NCBI GenBank assembly: GCA_003448685.1
Contig: DLXW01000252.1
Coordinates: forward strand, 38,200 to 52,072
Direction of reading: 5' to 3'
Length of the DNA stretch: 13,873 nucleotides
From: Cyanothece sp. UBA12306
GTDB lineage: Bacteria; Cyanobacteriota; Cyanobacteriia; Cyanobacteriales; Microcystaceae
Below are positions 1 through 6,655 of this stretch, one piece after another (the first letter of the stretch is position 1; every line of letters starts with the position of its first letter). The notes below the pieces were generated by a model. The model had not been told where the DNA came from. It made no database searches and saw only the letters and a list, made by a program, of their open reading frames with translations. Both the position numbers and the translations under genes were made by a program.

Positions 1-29
1 AAATAAAATAATAGCCAGTAAATCAGTAC

Positions 30-50
30 GGGCTTAATATTATTAAGCCC
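30..50. terminator. Perfect inverted repeat, possible terminator of an upstream gene
   Basis: Two 10-base arms, GGGCTTAATA and TATTAAGCCC, are exact reverse complements around one central T. The RNA would fold into a 9-bp stem with a GC-rich base and a 3-nt loop on either strand. No clear U-run follows on the plus strand, so it is not a textbook intrinsic terminator. It could end a gene lying left of the window, or be a DNA palindrome bound by a protein. Confidence 0.4.
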
Positions 51-182
51 TTACAGAAGTAGTTTTTGTAACAATGATTTATGCCTCGATCCAAAAACTT
101 TTCGCTTTAAAAAGCCAGGTTTTAGTCTCAATAATTTCAATAAATTTTAAAAAAAAATTTTTGCTACAGTATTATAGATAAC

Positions 183-211
183 TTAAACTAATAGTATTTT
201 AGACTTATAAT
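183..211 (+). promoter_or_regulatory. Possible sigma70-type promoter of the PEP-CTERM remnant
   Basis: A perfect TATAAT lies at 206-211, with TTAAAC at 183-188 as a weak -35 and a 17-bp spacer. It sits about 50 bp upstream of the ATG at 262. The surrounding DNA is very AT-rich, so a chance match is possible. From 51 to 261 I see no gene, only AT-rich sequence with a long A/T tract near 150-170. Confidence 0.3.
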
Positions 212-261
212 TGAGATGTATTTGAGAAAAAGATGCTAAAGTTTAAGGTATATTAACTTCC

Positions 262-692
262 ATGAAAAATTGTTTAATAAAAGTTATAAAAACACAAATC
301 CTAACTAGTGGTCTGATTGCTCTAACTTCGGAATTATCGCCAGTTTTAGCCATGAATTTCACCCTAGAATCTTTTACAATTTAATTTTTGGGGTTCGTGC
401 TACTAGCGTTGGGGTTGAAGGAAATCGAGAAGGTAGCAGTAAAGTAGCTTATGCTGGTTATGATGAGGATACTATTGACGGAATTCCCCCAATTCAAGTA
501 CAACCAGTTCCAGATCCTATGACAAAAGTTCCTGAACCTAGTAGTCTGTTGGGATTAGGTTTATTGGGAATAGGTGCATTAGCAGGAATGTTGAATGTTA
601 GAAAAAAGCCTGAAAAAAAAGCTGTTAAAAATGATAAAATTGAAAGAATACAAAAGAGTAAAATAAACACTTTTTCAAGAATGATTGATTAA
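262..692 (+). pseudogene. Broken PEP-CTERM exosortase-target protein gene
   Basis: An ATG at 262 opens a 40-codon frame ending in TAA at 382-384. It encodes a clear signal peptide: a basic start (MKNCLIKVIK), a hydrophobic core, and a likely cleavage site after SPVLA near residue 30. A different frame, open from 309 to the stop at 690-692, ends in a textbook PEP-CTERM module: VPEPSS at about 528-545, a Gly/Leu-rich membrane segment, then RKK. Such proteins are exported and processed by an exosortase, usually reaching the surface or extracellular matrix. Here the signal peptide and sorting tail are out of frame, and little sequence lies between them, so an internal out-of-frame deletion is likely. 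The downstream frame has no early ATG. The tail after RKK is unusually long, about 27 residues and rich in lysine. A single sequencing error could explain the frame change but not the short middle. Confidence 0.7.
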
Positions 693-894
693 CTCTAAAG
701 TATCCGTGATTGGGTTTGCCCAGAATGTTAAACACATCATAAAAATCTATAATTTAGTGATTATAGTTGTTGCTTTTTAGAAATTTATAGATCTTAAAAT
801 CTTTATTGGCTCTAGATATAGTTTAAGATAATCTCCCCCACTCCACACTCAATCAGCTAAAATCTTGGTACACCCAATTGAAAACTACCTAATT

Positions 895-2016
895 ATGGCT
901 AATGTAACTTTTGAACAAGTAACAAAAAAATTTGGAGATCGTCTGGCGGTTAATAATTTGAATCTTGAAGTTAAAGATGGGGAATTCCTCGTCTTTGTTG
1001 GTCCGTCAGGTTGCGGAAAAACCACCACCTTAAGGTTATTGGCCGGTTTGGAATCTATTACAAAAGGGCAAATTCTGATTGGCGGTCTCCCAGTCAACCA
1101 ATTACCCCCAAAAGATCGCGATATTGCGATGGTATTTCAATCCTATGCTCTTTATCCTCACATGAGCGTTCGTCAAAATATGGCTTTTAGTCTAAAATTA
1201 CAGGGAAAATCCCGTGATGAAATTGAAAAGAGTGTCAATAGTGTCGCCAGTCAGTTGGGAATCGAAGAACTAATCCACCGTAAACCCAAGGAATTGTCAG
1301 GGGGCCAACAACAACGGGTGGCAGTTGGTCGTGCTATTGTCCGAGAACCTGCCGTATTTTTGATGGATGAACCATTATCTAATTTGGATGCCAAAACGCG
1401 GTTAAAAGCGAGACAAGAATTAAAAAAACTCCATGAAGAAATCAAAACCACTTTTATCTACGTCACCCATGATCAAGTAGAAGCAATGAGTATGGCAGAT
1501 CGTATTGTGATGATGGAAGATGGTATTTTGCAACAAATAGACACTCCTAGTAACCTCTATAACAATCCGACTAATAAGTCCGTAGCTGGATTTATAGGGA
1601 GTCCATCCATGAATTTTTTTGACATTCAAAAGGTCGAACAAGAGGGAAAATCTTATTTAAAATTTGGTCAAAATTTGATTGATATAGAGCAATATCTTCC
1701 TCAATTTCCGCTAAATATAGCTAATCACCAAGTAAATGACCCCGTAACCCTAGGAATTCGCCCCGAAAATATTTATCATCCCCAATACCTCCCCCCAGAC
1801 ATTCAAGGGTTCAAAATAAGAGGAATAGTCAATCTGATCGAAATGATGGGTAGTGAACTGATTGTTTATCTCCAAACCCCAGACAGTCTAGAATTTGTAG
1901 CTCGTCTTAATCCCCGTGTTAACGTAAAGTCTGGGGAAACCCTTGATTTAATATTTGATAGCAAACGTATTTATTTGTTTGATAATAACAAACACAATAT
2001 TTCAATTTTTGTTTAA
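895..2016 (+). CDS. Sugar ABC importer ATPase, MalK/UgpC type (GgtA-like)
   Basis: This 373-residue protein has the length and layout of the MalK/UgpC/GgtA ATPases that power carbohydrate import at the cytoplasmic membrane. From the ATG at 895, the nucleotide-binding domain shows Walker A GPSGCGKTT (36-44), the Q-loop Gln82, the signature LSGGQ (134-138), Walker B ending in Asp158-Glu159, and the H-loop His192. The region after about 228 fits the C-terminal TOBE/OB regulatory domain. An upstream in-frame TTG at 865 would add ten residues, but MANVTFEQVTKKFG is where family members usually begin. No clear Shine-Dalgarno sequence is visible. The genes immediately downstream are remnants of the matching binding protein and permease, so this ATPase looks orphaned. 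It may serve other importers, as shared MalK/MsiK-type ATPases do. The closest functional analogy is the cyanobacterial glucosylglycerol/sucrose/trehalose importer, but the substrate is inferred. Confidence 0.9.
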   Translation: MANVTFEQVTKKFGDRLAVNNLNLEVKDGEFLVFVGPSGCGKTTTLRLLAGLESITKGQILIGGLPVNQLPPKDRDIAMVFQSYALYPHMSVRQNMAFSLKLQGKSRDEIEKSVNSVASQLGIEELIHRKPKELSGGQQQRVAVGRAIVREPAVFLMDEPLSNLDAKTRLKARQELKKLHEEIKTTFIYVTHDQVEAMSMADRIVMMEDGILQQIDTPSNLYNNPTNKSVAGFIGSPSMNFFDIQKVEQEGKSYLKFGQNLIDIEQYLPQFPLNIANHQVNDPVTLGIRPENIYHPQYLPPDIQGFKIRGIVNLIEMMGSELIVYLQTPDSLEFVARLNPRVNVKSGETLDLIFDSKRIYLFDNNKHNISIFV

Positions 2017-2121
2017 TGAAGAATCTTAATGAAGTCAGAAGAACAAGAAAAACTCGAAAAAGCTTTAGCACCCTTTACCGAAGAAACGGGTATTGAAATT
2101 GTATATGAAGGTACAGATAGT

Positions 2122-2195
2122 CTGAGAGCTTCATGTCTACATATTAACATGAATGACTATATTTGACTATATTTTTAGTGAAAGTTTACAATACT
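2122..2195. other. 74-bp insertion inside the binding-protein remnant
   Basis: Removing 2122-2195 would restore a continuous frame reading GTDS then FATTLTIRVD, which is how I delimit it; the edges may be off by a base or two. It holds two adjacent copies of GACTATATTT (2155-2174) and a possible hairpin, TCATGT/ACATGA (2131-2136 and 2147-2152). I see no terminal inverted repeats, no obvious target duplication and no coding capacity. It may be a scar of a small mobile element or filler DNA from end joining. Confidence 0.55.
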
Positions 2196-2502
2196 TTTGC
2201 TACTACTTTAACCATTCGGGTAGATTCAGGAAATCCACCAGATGTAGCTATGTTTCCCCAACCAGGATTAATGGCGGATTTGGCTAAGGAAGGTAAATTG
2301 CTCCCCTTAACCGAGTTTATGAACCCCAAACAGCTAACAGAAGCTTATGCCGATTCTTGGTTAGAATTGGGGAAAGTTGATGGTACTCTTTATGGGGTTT
2401 GGTATGATGTGTCAGTCAAAAGTTTGGTCTGGTATAACCCCAAAGTCTTTAAGCAAAACGGTTACGAAATTCCCCAAACTTGGGATGAAATGATGGCCTT
2501 GA

Positions 2503-2510
2503 GCGATCGC
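2503..2510. repeat. HIP1 octamer GCGATCGC
   Basis: This is an exact copy of the palindromic octamer that is over-represented in many cyanobacterial genomes. It lies inside the binding-protein remnant. Confidence 0.8.
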
Positions 2511-2594
2511 CTAGTCCAAGAAGGAAAAACCCCCTGGTGTATTGGGATGCAAAGTGGAGATTCCACTGGATGAGTTGGTACGGATTGGGTCGAA

Positions 2595-2954
2595 GAGTTT
2601 GGCATAGGCTTCACGATTGGTAAACGGGCGTTCAGCAGGGATATAAGCCTCAAAACAGCCGACCTCCCCATCCCAACCCCAAAGGGCTTCGATCAGTTCT
2701 TCATCGGGGGTGCGATCGCTATCGGGGCGCATTCCCCGGCCGAGGGTTGCTTTGCTCAGTTCTAAACCATTCGGCCAAGAGACTGGAAGTTTCATCTCTC
2801 GCAACCCTTTGACGATATCGAGAACTTCTTGCCGTCCTTCTTCTGCGAACATGACGCGACCGAGGAATTGATCGGAATAACAGAAAACCGCTTTGGCTCC
2901 CGCTTCTTGTTGCCTAGCAAACCACTGTAAGGCTCTTTGGGGAGTCATTTTCAT
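2595..2954 (-). pseudogene. Internal fragment of a probable B12/radical-SAM protein gene
   Basis: The minus strand encodes about 120 residues that look conserved: TPQRALQWFARQQEAGAK, then CYSDQFLGR, LPVSWPNGLELSKATLGRG, PDEELIEALWGWDGEVGC and AYIPAERPF. The order (helix, beta-strand with an Asp, SWPNGLE strand, DEELIEAL helix, GC strand, late ERP) resembles the middle of radical-SAM TIM barrels. The CxxxCxxC cluster and the C-terminus are absent. The ATG at 2954 may be fortuitous, because sequence just upstream matches a permease on the other strand. After Ala-Lys-Leu near 2595 the frame runs into antisense of the binding-protein remnant. The piece is visibly richer in G+C than its neighbours. 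The family is tentative; that it is a gene fragment wedged between two importer remnants is better supported. Confidence 0.55.
2712..2719. repeat. HIP1 octamer GCGATCGC
   Basis: An exact HIP1 copy inside the radical-SAM-like fragment. It suggests that this GC-richer piece also comes from a cyanobacterial genome rather than a distant donor. Confidence 0.8.
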
Positions 2955-3094
2955 TATTGTGGTTTGTGTGTTAGTAGTTCCCCTTCAAAGTACCCTGATT
3001 CCAATTTTGCAGAATGATTGTGCCTTTAATGGTATTTTTCGCCCTGCAACGCTATTTTGTGCGGGGAATTTTAGCTGGTTCTGTTAAATTTTAA
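2944..3094 (+). pseudogene. Remnant of a sugar ABC permease gene (MalG/GgtD-like)
   Basis: Two short pieces of one MalG-family inner-membrane permease survive. Frame 1 from about 2944 reads VIFIIVVCVLVVPLQSTLIP, matching the transmembrane segment and VPLQ motif in the middle of these permeases. From about 3011, frame 2 reads MIVPLMVFFALQRYFVRGIL and ends AGSVKF-stop at 3092-3094, the standard C-terminus of the family. The roughly 100 or more residues normally between them, including the EAA loop that contacts the ATPase, are gone, and the join is out of frame. The 5' half and any partner permease gene are also absent. Together with the intact ATPase and broken binding-protein gene upstream, this is the 3' end of a decayed importer operon. 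Confidence 0.75.
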
Positions 3095-3147
3095 TCGCAG
3101 TTTTCATACCAAGTCCACTTTAGATAGTATCAAATAGTATCACATGG

Positions 3148-3179
3148 AAAAAAATCCTCCGCACTGTAACAGCCGGAGG
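3148..3179 (-). terminator. Intrinsic terminator of the curT-like gene
   Basis: Read on the minus strand, CCTCCG (3179-3174) and CGGAGG (3161-3156) form a 6-bp GC-rich stem around a 12-nt loop that can itself pair CTG/CAG. The stem is followed by A and a run of seven T (3154-3148). It begins 25 bp after the stop codon at 3205, an ideal place for a Rho-independent terminator. It also shields the gene from the importer remnants. Confidence 0.8.
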
Positions 3180-3204
3180 TATGGGAATTAACAAATAACT
3201 AATC

Positions 3205-3615
3205 TTAACCGTTGTCGCCAAACATCTGATTTTTTATGGCATCAAATTCAGCAAGCAACTCTGCACGGTTAGACGCTTTCCACAAATAACGCCAGACAAA
3301 CCAGGCAGTATAGCCAAGTCCTACCAGTTGCAAAGTGGGAGCTAAAAGGGGAATATCATCGATCGCGCCAAGAATCGCCACAACAATTTTAACGCTGACG
3401 ATACCTAGAGCGATAATACCAAGGGTTGTTAAAAGTTGTTGATAGGTACTGAACCATTCTCCAAGGTAATTAGAAGCATTAGAAAGCACATCGACTACAG
3501 GTTCAACCCACTCTTGCCAAGGTTGATCACTAACAGGAGTCTGTTTGGTCATCATTCCAGGGACTTCGGTACTTAAATCCTTGGGGGTTGTTTTTTCTTG
3601 AGCTTGGGATTCCAT
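3205..3615 (-). CDS. curT: CAAD-domain thylakoid curvature protein (CURT1/CurT-like)
   Basis: This 136-residue protein starts with a polar, disordered-looking segment (1-45). It then has the CAAD/CURT1 layout: an amphipathic helix (about 48-60), two close transmembrane helices (about 60-84 and 89-112), and a C-terminal amphipathic helix rich in charged residues (about 113-130). Family members oligomerise in thylakoid membranes and bend them; the same domain is appended to some cyanobacterial aminoacyl-tRNA synthetases. I choose the ATG at 3615 because an AAGGA Shine-Dalgarno lies 10 nt upstream (3630-3626) and the predicted protein has the usual length. An upstream in-frame start at 3663 would add 16 residues but lacks support. 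It is a single-gene unit ending in its own terminator. I am confident of the family; the symbol is assigned by similarity to cyanobacterial CurT. Confidence 0.85.
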   Translation of the reverse strand: MESQAQEKTTPKDLSTEVPGMMTKQTPVSDQPWQEWVEPVVDVLSNASNYLGEWFSTYQQLLTTLGIIALGIVSVKIVVAILGAIDDIPLLAPTLQLVGLGYTAWFVWRYLWKASNRAELLAEFDAIKNQMFGDNG

Positions 3616-3820
3616 CTTGTATCTATCCTTAATTCTAAGACTAAAGGTTTTTAGCGGCGACAAGACAGTCGCATCATTTAGTATACTGTCTAGCTTTTGC
3701 TCATACTATCAGACCGTTGAATATCTGGAGGTTTCGTTGCGAGAACCCTTAACAGTCTTTTACAATGAGCTAAAAACTGAATCCGTAATAACTTCTAATT
3801 CTGGGAGTTCAATTACTAAT

Positions 3821-4696
3821 TCAATGAGTTCCCACTAGGATAGGTTCAATATTAGATGAACTTTTTAAGGGTTGAACACCCTGACGACAATAAATTTCAC
3901 AGGAGTTATTTGGACTTTCGATTAATTTAACTTGATCAAGTTCTGCACCAAGTTCCCGAATCGGGTTTTGCAATAATTGAGCTATGTACAGAGCAATATT
4001 TTCGGCAGTGGGTACTACTTGAGCAAAGTAGGGAATATCTTTATTGAGAAAATTATGATCGAAGGGTTCGACTACATAATCCTTAACTACTTGTTGTAAA
4101 GCACCTAAATCTACTAACATTCCCGTACGCGGATCAATGTCTCCGGTGACAGAAACCTCCAGATGATAGTTATGACCATGGCCGTGGATACGGGCGCATT
4201 TACCATAAATTTTGGTGTTTTCTTCTAAACTTAATTCGGGCAACGCTAAGCGATGGGCTGCACTAAAATGGGTTTGAATGGTTAAAGTAGCTTCCATAAG
4301 GTTTCCTTGATATTCTGCCCACAAGCGGGGATGTTCAAATAATTGAATTTTAACTAGGGGTAAATGGGATTTTAACCTTTGCCAGATAACTCTAGCGAGG
4401 TTTTCTGTGGTGGGTAAGCTCTGCTGAAATTCCTCCCAAACATCGTTAAGGTGACTATAATCAAGCTGACTGGTGACTTCTTGTTTAATGACACCTTTGA
4501 CAGTTGAGAGGTTTTCTACCATCCCGTAGGAGTCAATTTCCCCCATTAAGGAAACATAAAGAACATAATTATGCCCATGGCCTGGAAAACGCCCACAGTT
4601 CCCAAATTTTTCCCGGTTTGTTTGGTCATCTAACTCTGGTAACCAGTATCGATGACTGGCTGAAAATTCAGCACGACGGTTAATTACACATTGCAT
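3821..4696 (-). CDS. Tandem 6-pyruvoyl/6-carboxy-tetrahydropterin synthase (double PTPS/QueD domain)
   Basis: The 291-residue chain contains two PTPS/QueD-fold domains, about 1-130 and 133-280; single-domain members are about 120-150 residues. These zinc enzymes convert 7,8-dihydroneopterin triphosphate into 6-pyruvoyl-tetrahydropterin (PTPS) or 6-carboxy-tetrahydropterin (QueD, for queuosine). The N-terminal domain has candidate zinc ligands His15, His40 and His42, a catalytic-type Cys34 and a pterin-anchoring Glu121. The C-terminal domain has His148, His173, His175, Cys167 and Glu260. The Asp-His pair of the catalytic triad is Asp213-His214 in the second domain but Asp79-Tyr80 in the first, so the first half may be impaired. 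Both GHGHNY motifs resemble PTPS more than E. coli QueD. The gene stands alone between the curT-like gene and the divergent exporter, so context does not choose between pterin and queuosine roles. No strong ribosome site is visible. Confidence 0.88.
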   Translation of the reverse strand: MQCVINRRAEFSASHRYWLPELDDQTNREKFGNCGRFPGHGHNYVLYVSLMGEIDSYGMVENLSTVKGVIKQEVTSQLDYSHLNDVWEEFQQSLPTTENLARVIWQRLKSHLPLVKIQLFEHPRLWAEYQGNLMEATLTIQTHFSAAHRLALPELSLEENTKIYGKCARIHGHGHNYHLEVSVTGDIDPRTGMLVDLGALQQVVKDYVVEPFDHNFLNKDIPYFAQVVPTAENIALYIAQLLQNPIRELGAELDQVKLIESPNNSCEIYCRQGVQPLKSSSNIEPILVGTH

Positions 4697-4835
4697 AGGT
4701 CTGGGAAAAAATAGTTATGTAAAGTTTAGTTAACTTTCTGTTCTCTAGGATAAACTAATTAGGGATGCAATGAAAGCCAAATCGCCAAAAAACTATTTTT
4801 GTTGTTAGATATTAGCCTTGGATTATTTTTGTAGC

Positions 4836-4864
4836 TTAAATTTTAGCCCATTCTGTGTTATAAT
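4836..4864 (+). promoter_or_regulatory. Extended -10 promoter of the ABC exporter gene
   Basis: TGTTATAAT gives a perfect TATAAT (4859-4864) with the TGn extension. TTAAAT (4836-4841) is a weak -35 at 17-bp spacing. Transcription would start near 4871, leaving a leader of about 30 nt before the ATG at 4901. The leader consists mostly of the AATTGATAATT repeat. Confidence 0.5.
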
Positions 4865-4872
4865 CCCCGTTC

Positions 4873-4897
4873 AATTGATAATTAATAATTGATAATT
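4873..4897. repeat. Two direct copies of AATTGATAATT before the exporter start
   Basis: Identical 11-mers lie at 4873-4883 and 4887-4897, separated by AAT, with the second ending 3 bp before the ATG at 4901. They occupy the place where a ribosome site would be. The element could be a short AT-rich dispersed repeat or a binding site in the leader. Confidence 0.6.
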
Positions 4898-4900
4898 CTA

Positions 4901-6643
4901 ATGAAAACCAGATCAAATTGGTGGCAAATATTACCTTATTTATGGCCACAATGGCCTTTAATTATTAAAGGATTATTTTGCATTTTAGGCTTTGTCTTAG
5001 TGACCCTTTGTTTACCCCATCTTGCTGGTCAAGTATCTTTATTTATTGGTCAAGGGAAAGTCGATAAAGTGGCCTATTGGTTAGGTTTAGGAACCCTGGG
5101 TTTTTTAGTTAGAGGGATCTTTCAATATGGACAAAATATCTTTATGATTGATGCTTCCTTGACCATGGTTTTAAATCTCCGAAAAGACGTTTATGCCCAT
5201 CTTCATAAATTAGGATTAGATTACTTTGAAACAACAAAAACTGGAGATTTATCTTACCGTTTAACAGAGGATATTGATCGGGTTGGGGAAATTGTTGATA
5301 AACTATCCCATCAATTTACTTCAAATGTTCTACAATTAATTGTTATTCCGGCCTATATGCTTTACTTAAACTGGCAGTTAACCGTTGCTAGTTTCATTTT
5401 AGCACCGTTAATGGCTATCTTAATCAGTAGTTTTGGAGAAAAATTATTACTTTTATCCCGTCGTAGTCAAAACCAAGTTTCTAATCTTTCAGCTTTATTA
5501 ACCGAGGTGTTTAGTGGTATTCGAGTTGTTAAAGCGTTTGCCGGTCAAGATTATGAAGTAAAAAGGTTTACTGAAGAAGCTAGACGGAATCGTAATGCCA
5601 AATATAAGGCCGAACAATTAAAGGCTATTCAATATCCAGTAGTGGGATTTTTAGAAGCTATTAGCATTATGTTATTGTTCTTAGTTGGAGGATGGCAAAT
5701 TTCTCGAGGTAACCTTCAATCACAGGAATTTGTTAGTTATTTAGCAGCAGTTGCTTTGTTGCTTCATCCAATCGATTTAATGACTAGTAATTATAATGAA
5801 TTTAAACAGGCCGAGGCATCAGTTGATCGTATTTTTGAATTAATGGCCTTTCAACCAAGTGTTATTGAAAATTCTCATGGTTTGACTTTACCTCCAGTCA
5901 CAGGGAAAGTGGAATATTCTCATATTAGTTTTGGCTATCAACCTGAGCAACCAGTTTTAAGGGATCTATCTCTGTTAGCTGAACCTGGTCAGATTATTGC
6001 CTTAGTGGGGTCTTCTGGGGCTGGTAAGACAACTTTGGTCAATTTACTCCCTCGCTTTTACGACCCCCAAGATGGTCAAATTCTCATCGATGGCATGGAT
6101 ATTAAAGAGGTGTCTTTAACCAGTCTGCGCCGTCAAATTGGCATTGTTCCCCAAGAAACCACCTTATTTTCGGGAACCATTGCCCAAAATATTGCCTATG
6201 GACAAGAAGATTTCGAGCAACAGTCTATCGAAAAAGCAGCTAAAATAGCCAACGCTCATTCATTTATTAGCAAATTTCCCCAAGGATATAATACCTGGGT
6301 TGGAGAACGGGGTGTTAATCTATCGGGAGGACAAAAACAAAGACTAGCGATCGCAAGGGCTGTTTTGCTCAATCCCCGTATTATGATTTTAGATGAGGCT
6401 ACTTCTGCTTTAGATTCTGAATCGGAAGCATTGGTACAAGAAGCGTTAGAAAGAGTAATGGAAAATCGCACAGTTTTTGTTATTGCTCATCGTCTTAGTA
6501 CCATTCGTCGTGCTGATTGTATTTTAGTCTTAGAACGGGGACAAGTAGTGGAGTCAGGAACCCATACCGAATTGTTAGCAATAGAAGGTCGTTATGCTAA
6601 GTTTTATCAACAACAATATGCTACAGGAAAGGATGATTTTTAG
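4901..6643 (+). CDS. ABC exporter, fused membrane and ATPase domains (half-transporter)
   Basis: This 580-residue type IV (MsbA/LmrA-like) half-transporter should work as a dimer in the cytoplasmic or thylakoid membrane. Residues 1-310 hold six transmembrane helices with the long cytoplasmic extensions of the ABC_membrane fold; the first two hydrophobic stretches are near 15-45 and 58-80. The ATPase domain shows Walker A GSSGAGKTT (around Lys376), signature LSGGQ (474-478), Walker B ending Asp498-Glu499, and H-loop His530. All are intact, so it should hydrolyse ATP. Exported substrates of this family include lipids, drugs and peptides; none can be named here. I start at ATG 4901 rather than TTG 4889 because MKTRSNWWQILPYLWPQW fits the family N-terminus and the TTG lies inside a repeat. 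A DUF29 gene follows 12 bp downstream, probably on the same transcript. Confidence 0.9.
   Translation: MKTRSNWWQILPYLWPQWPLIIKGLFCILGFVLVTLCLPHLAGQVSLFIGQGKVDKVAYWLGLGTLGFLVRGIFQYGQNIFMIDASLTMVLNLRKDVYAHLHKLGLDYFETTKTGDLSYRLTEDIDRVGEIVDKLSHQFTSNVLQLIVIPAYMLYLNWQLTVASFILAPLMAILISSFGEKLLLLSRRSQNQVSNLSALLTEVFSGIRVVKAFAGQDYEVKRFTEEARRNRNAKYKAEQLKAIQYPVVGFLEAISIMLLFLVGGWQISRGNLQSQEFVSYLAAVALLLHPIDLMTSNYNEFKQAEASVDRIFELMAFQPSVIENSHGLTLPPVTGKVEYSHISFGYQPEQPVLRDLSLLAEPGQIIALVGSSGAGKTTLVNLLPRFYDPQDGQILIDGMDIKEVSLTSLRRQIGIVPQETTLFSGTIAQNIAYGQEDFEQQSIEKAAKIANAHSFISKFPQGYNTWVGERGVNLSGGQKQRLAIARAVLLNPRIMILDEATSALDSESEALVQEALERVMENRTVFVIAHRLSTIRRADCILVLERGQVVESGTHTELLAIEGRYAKFYQQQYATGKDDF
6347..6354. repeat. 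HIP1 octamer GCGATCGC
   Basis: An exact HIP1 copy within the ATPase domain of the exporter gene, coding through Leu-Ala-Ile-Ala just after the ABC signature motif. Confidence 0.8.
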
Positions 6644-6655
6644 GAGAAAATAGTC

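Larger units (their letters stand above)
2029..2597 (+). pseudogene. Wrecked sugar ABC solute-binding protein gene (GgtB/AglE-like)
   Basis: The first piece begins at an ATG at 2029, 12 bp after the ATPase stop. It enters directly at a mature-protein region (EKLEKALAPFTEETGIEIVY), so the signal peptide and N-terminus are missing. The frame is interrupted after 2121 by about 74 bp of foreign sequence containing TGA. Homology resumes at 2196 in another frame (FATTLTIRVDSGNPPDVAMF) and continues through YGVWYDVSVKSLVWYNP, typical of family 1 sugar-binding lipoproteins. A TGA at 2571-2573 then sits inside STG-stop-VGTDWVE, where a Trp would be expected. Only a few codons remain before the sequence joins an antisense gene fragment near 2595. 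Four independent lesions make function implausible. The original role, inferred from family and from the adjacent ATPase, was periplasmic capture of an alpha-glucoside or a compatible solute such as glucosylglycerol. Confidence 0.85.

Noticed and set aside
262..692. Programmed frameshift producing a functional PEP-CTERM protein
   Set aside because: No slippery heptamer is evident at the frame change, and the expected central domain is missing, so decay is simpler.
865..894. TTG start extending the ATPase by ten residues
   Set aside because: The extra residues do not look like the family N-terminus, and the ATG at 895 opens the conserved start.
885..1641. Three minus-strand frames antisense to the ATPase gene
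   Set aside because: They are shadows of a strongly conserved plus-strand gene, have no ribosome sites, and their protein sequences match no family.
2893..3087. 64-codon plus-strand frame starting inside the antisense fragment
   Set aside because: Its first part is antisense to the radical-SAM-like piece. Its middle is genuine permease sequence (VVPLQSTLIP) and its end is the wrong frame of the permease tail, so it is not a gene of its own.
3617..3838. 73-codon plus-strand frame opposite the curT upstream region
   Set aside because: It overlaps the curT start and upstream region in antisense and has low-complexity Ser-rich content, no ribosome site and no family resemblance.
6256..6471. Minus-strand frame within the exporter ATPase domain
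   Set aside because: It is antisense to the ABC signature and Walker B region and is explained by codon bias there.
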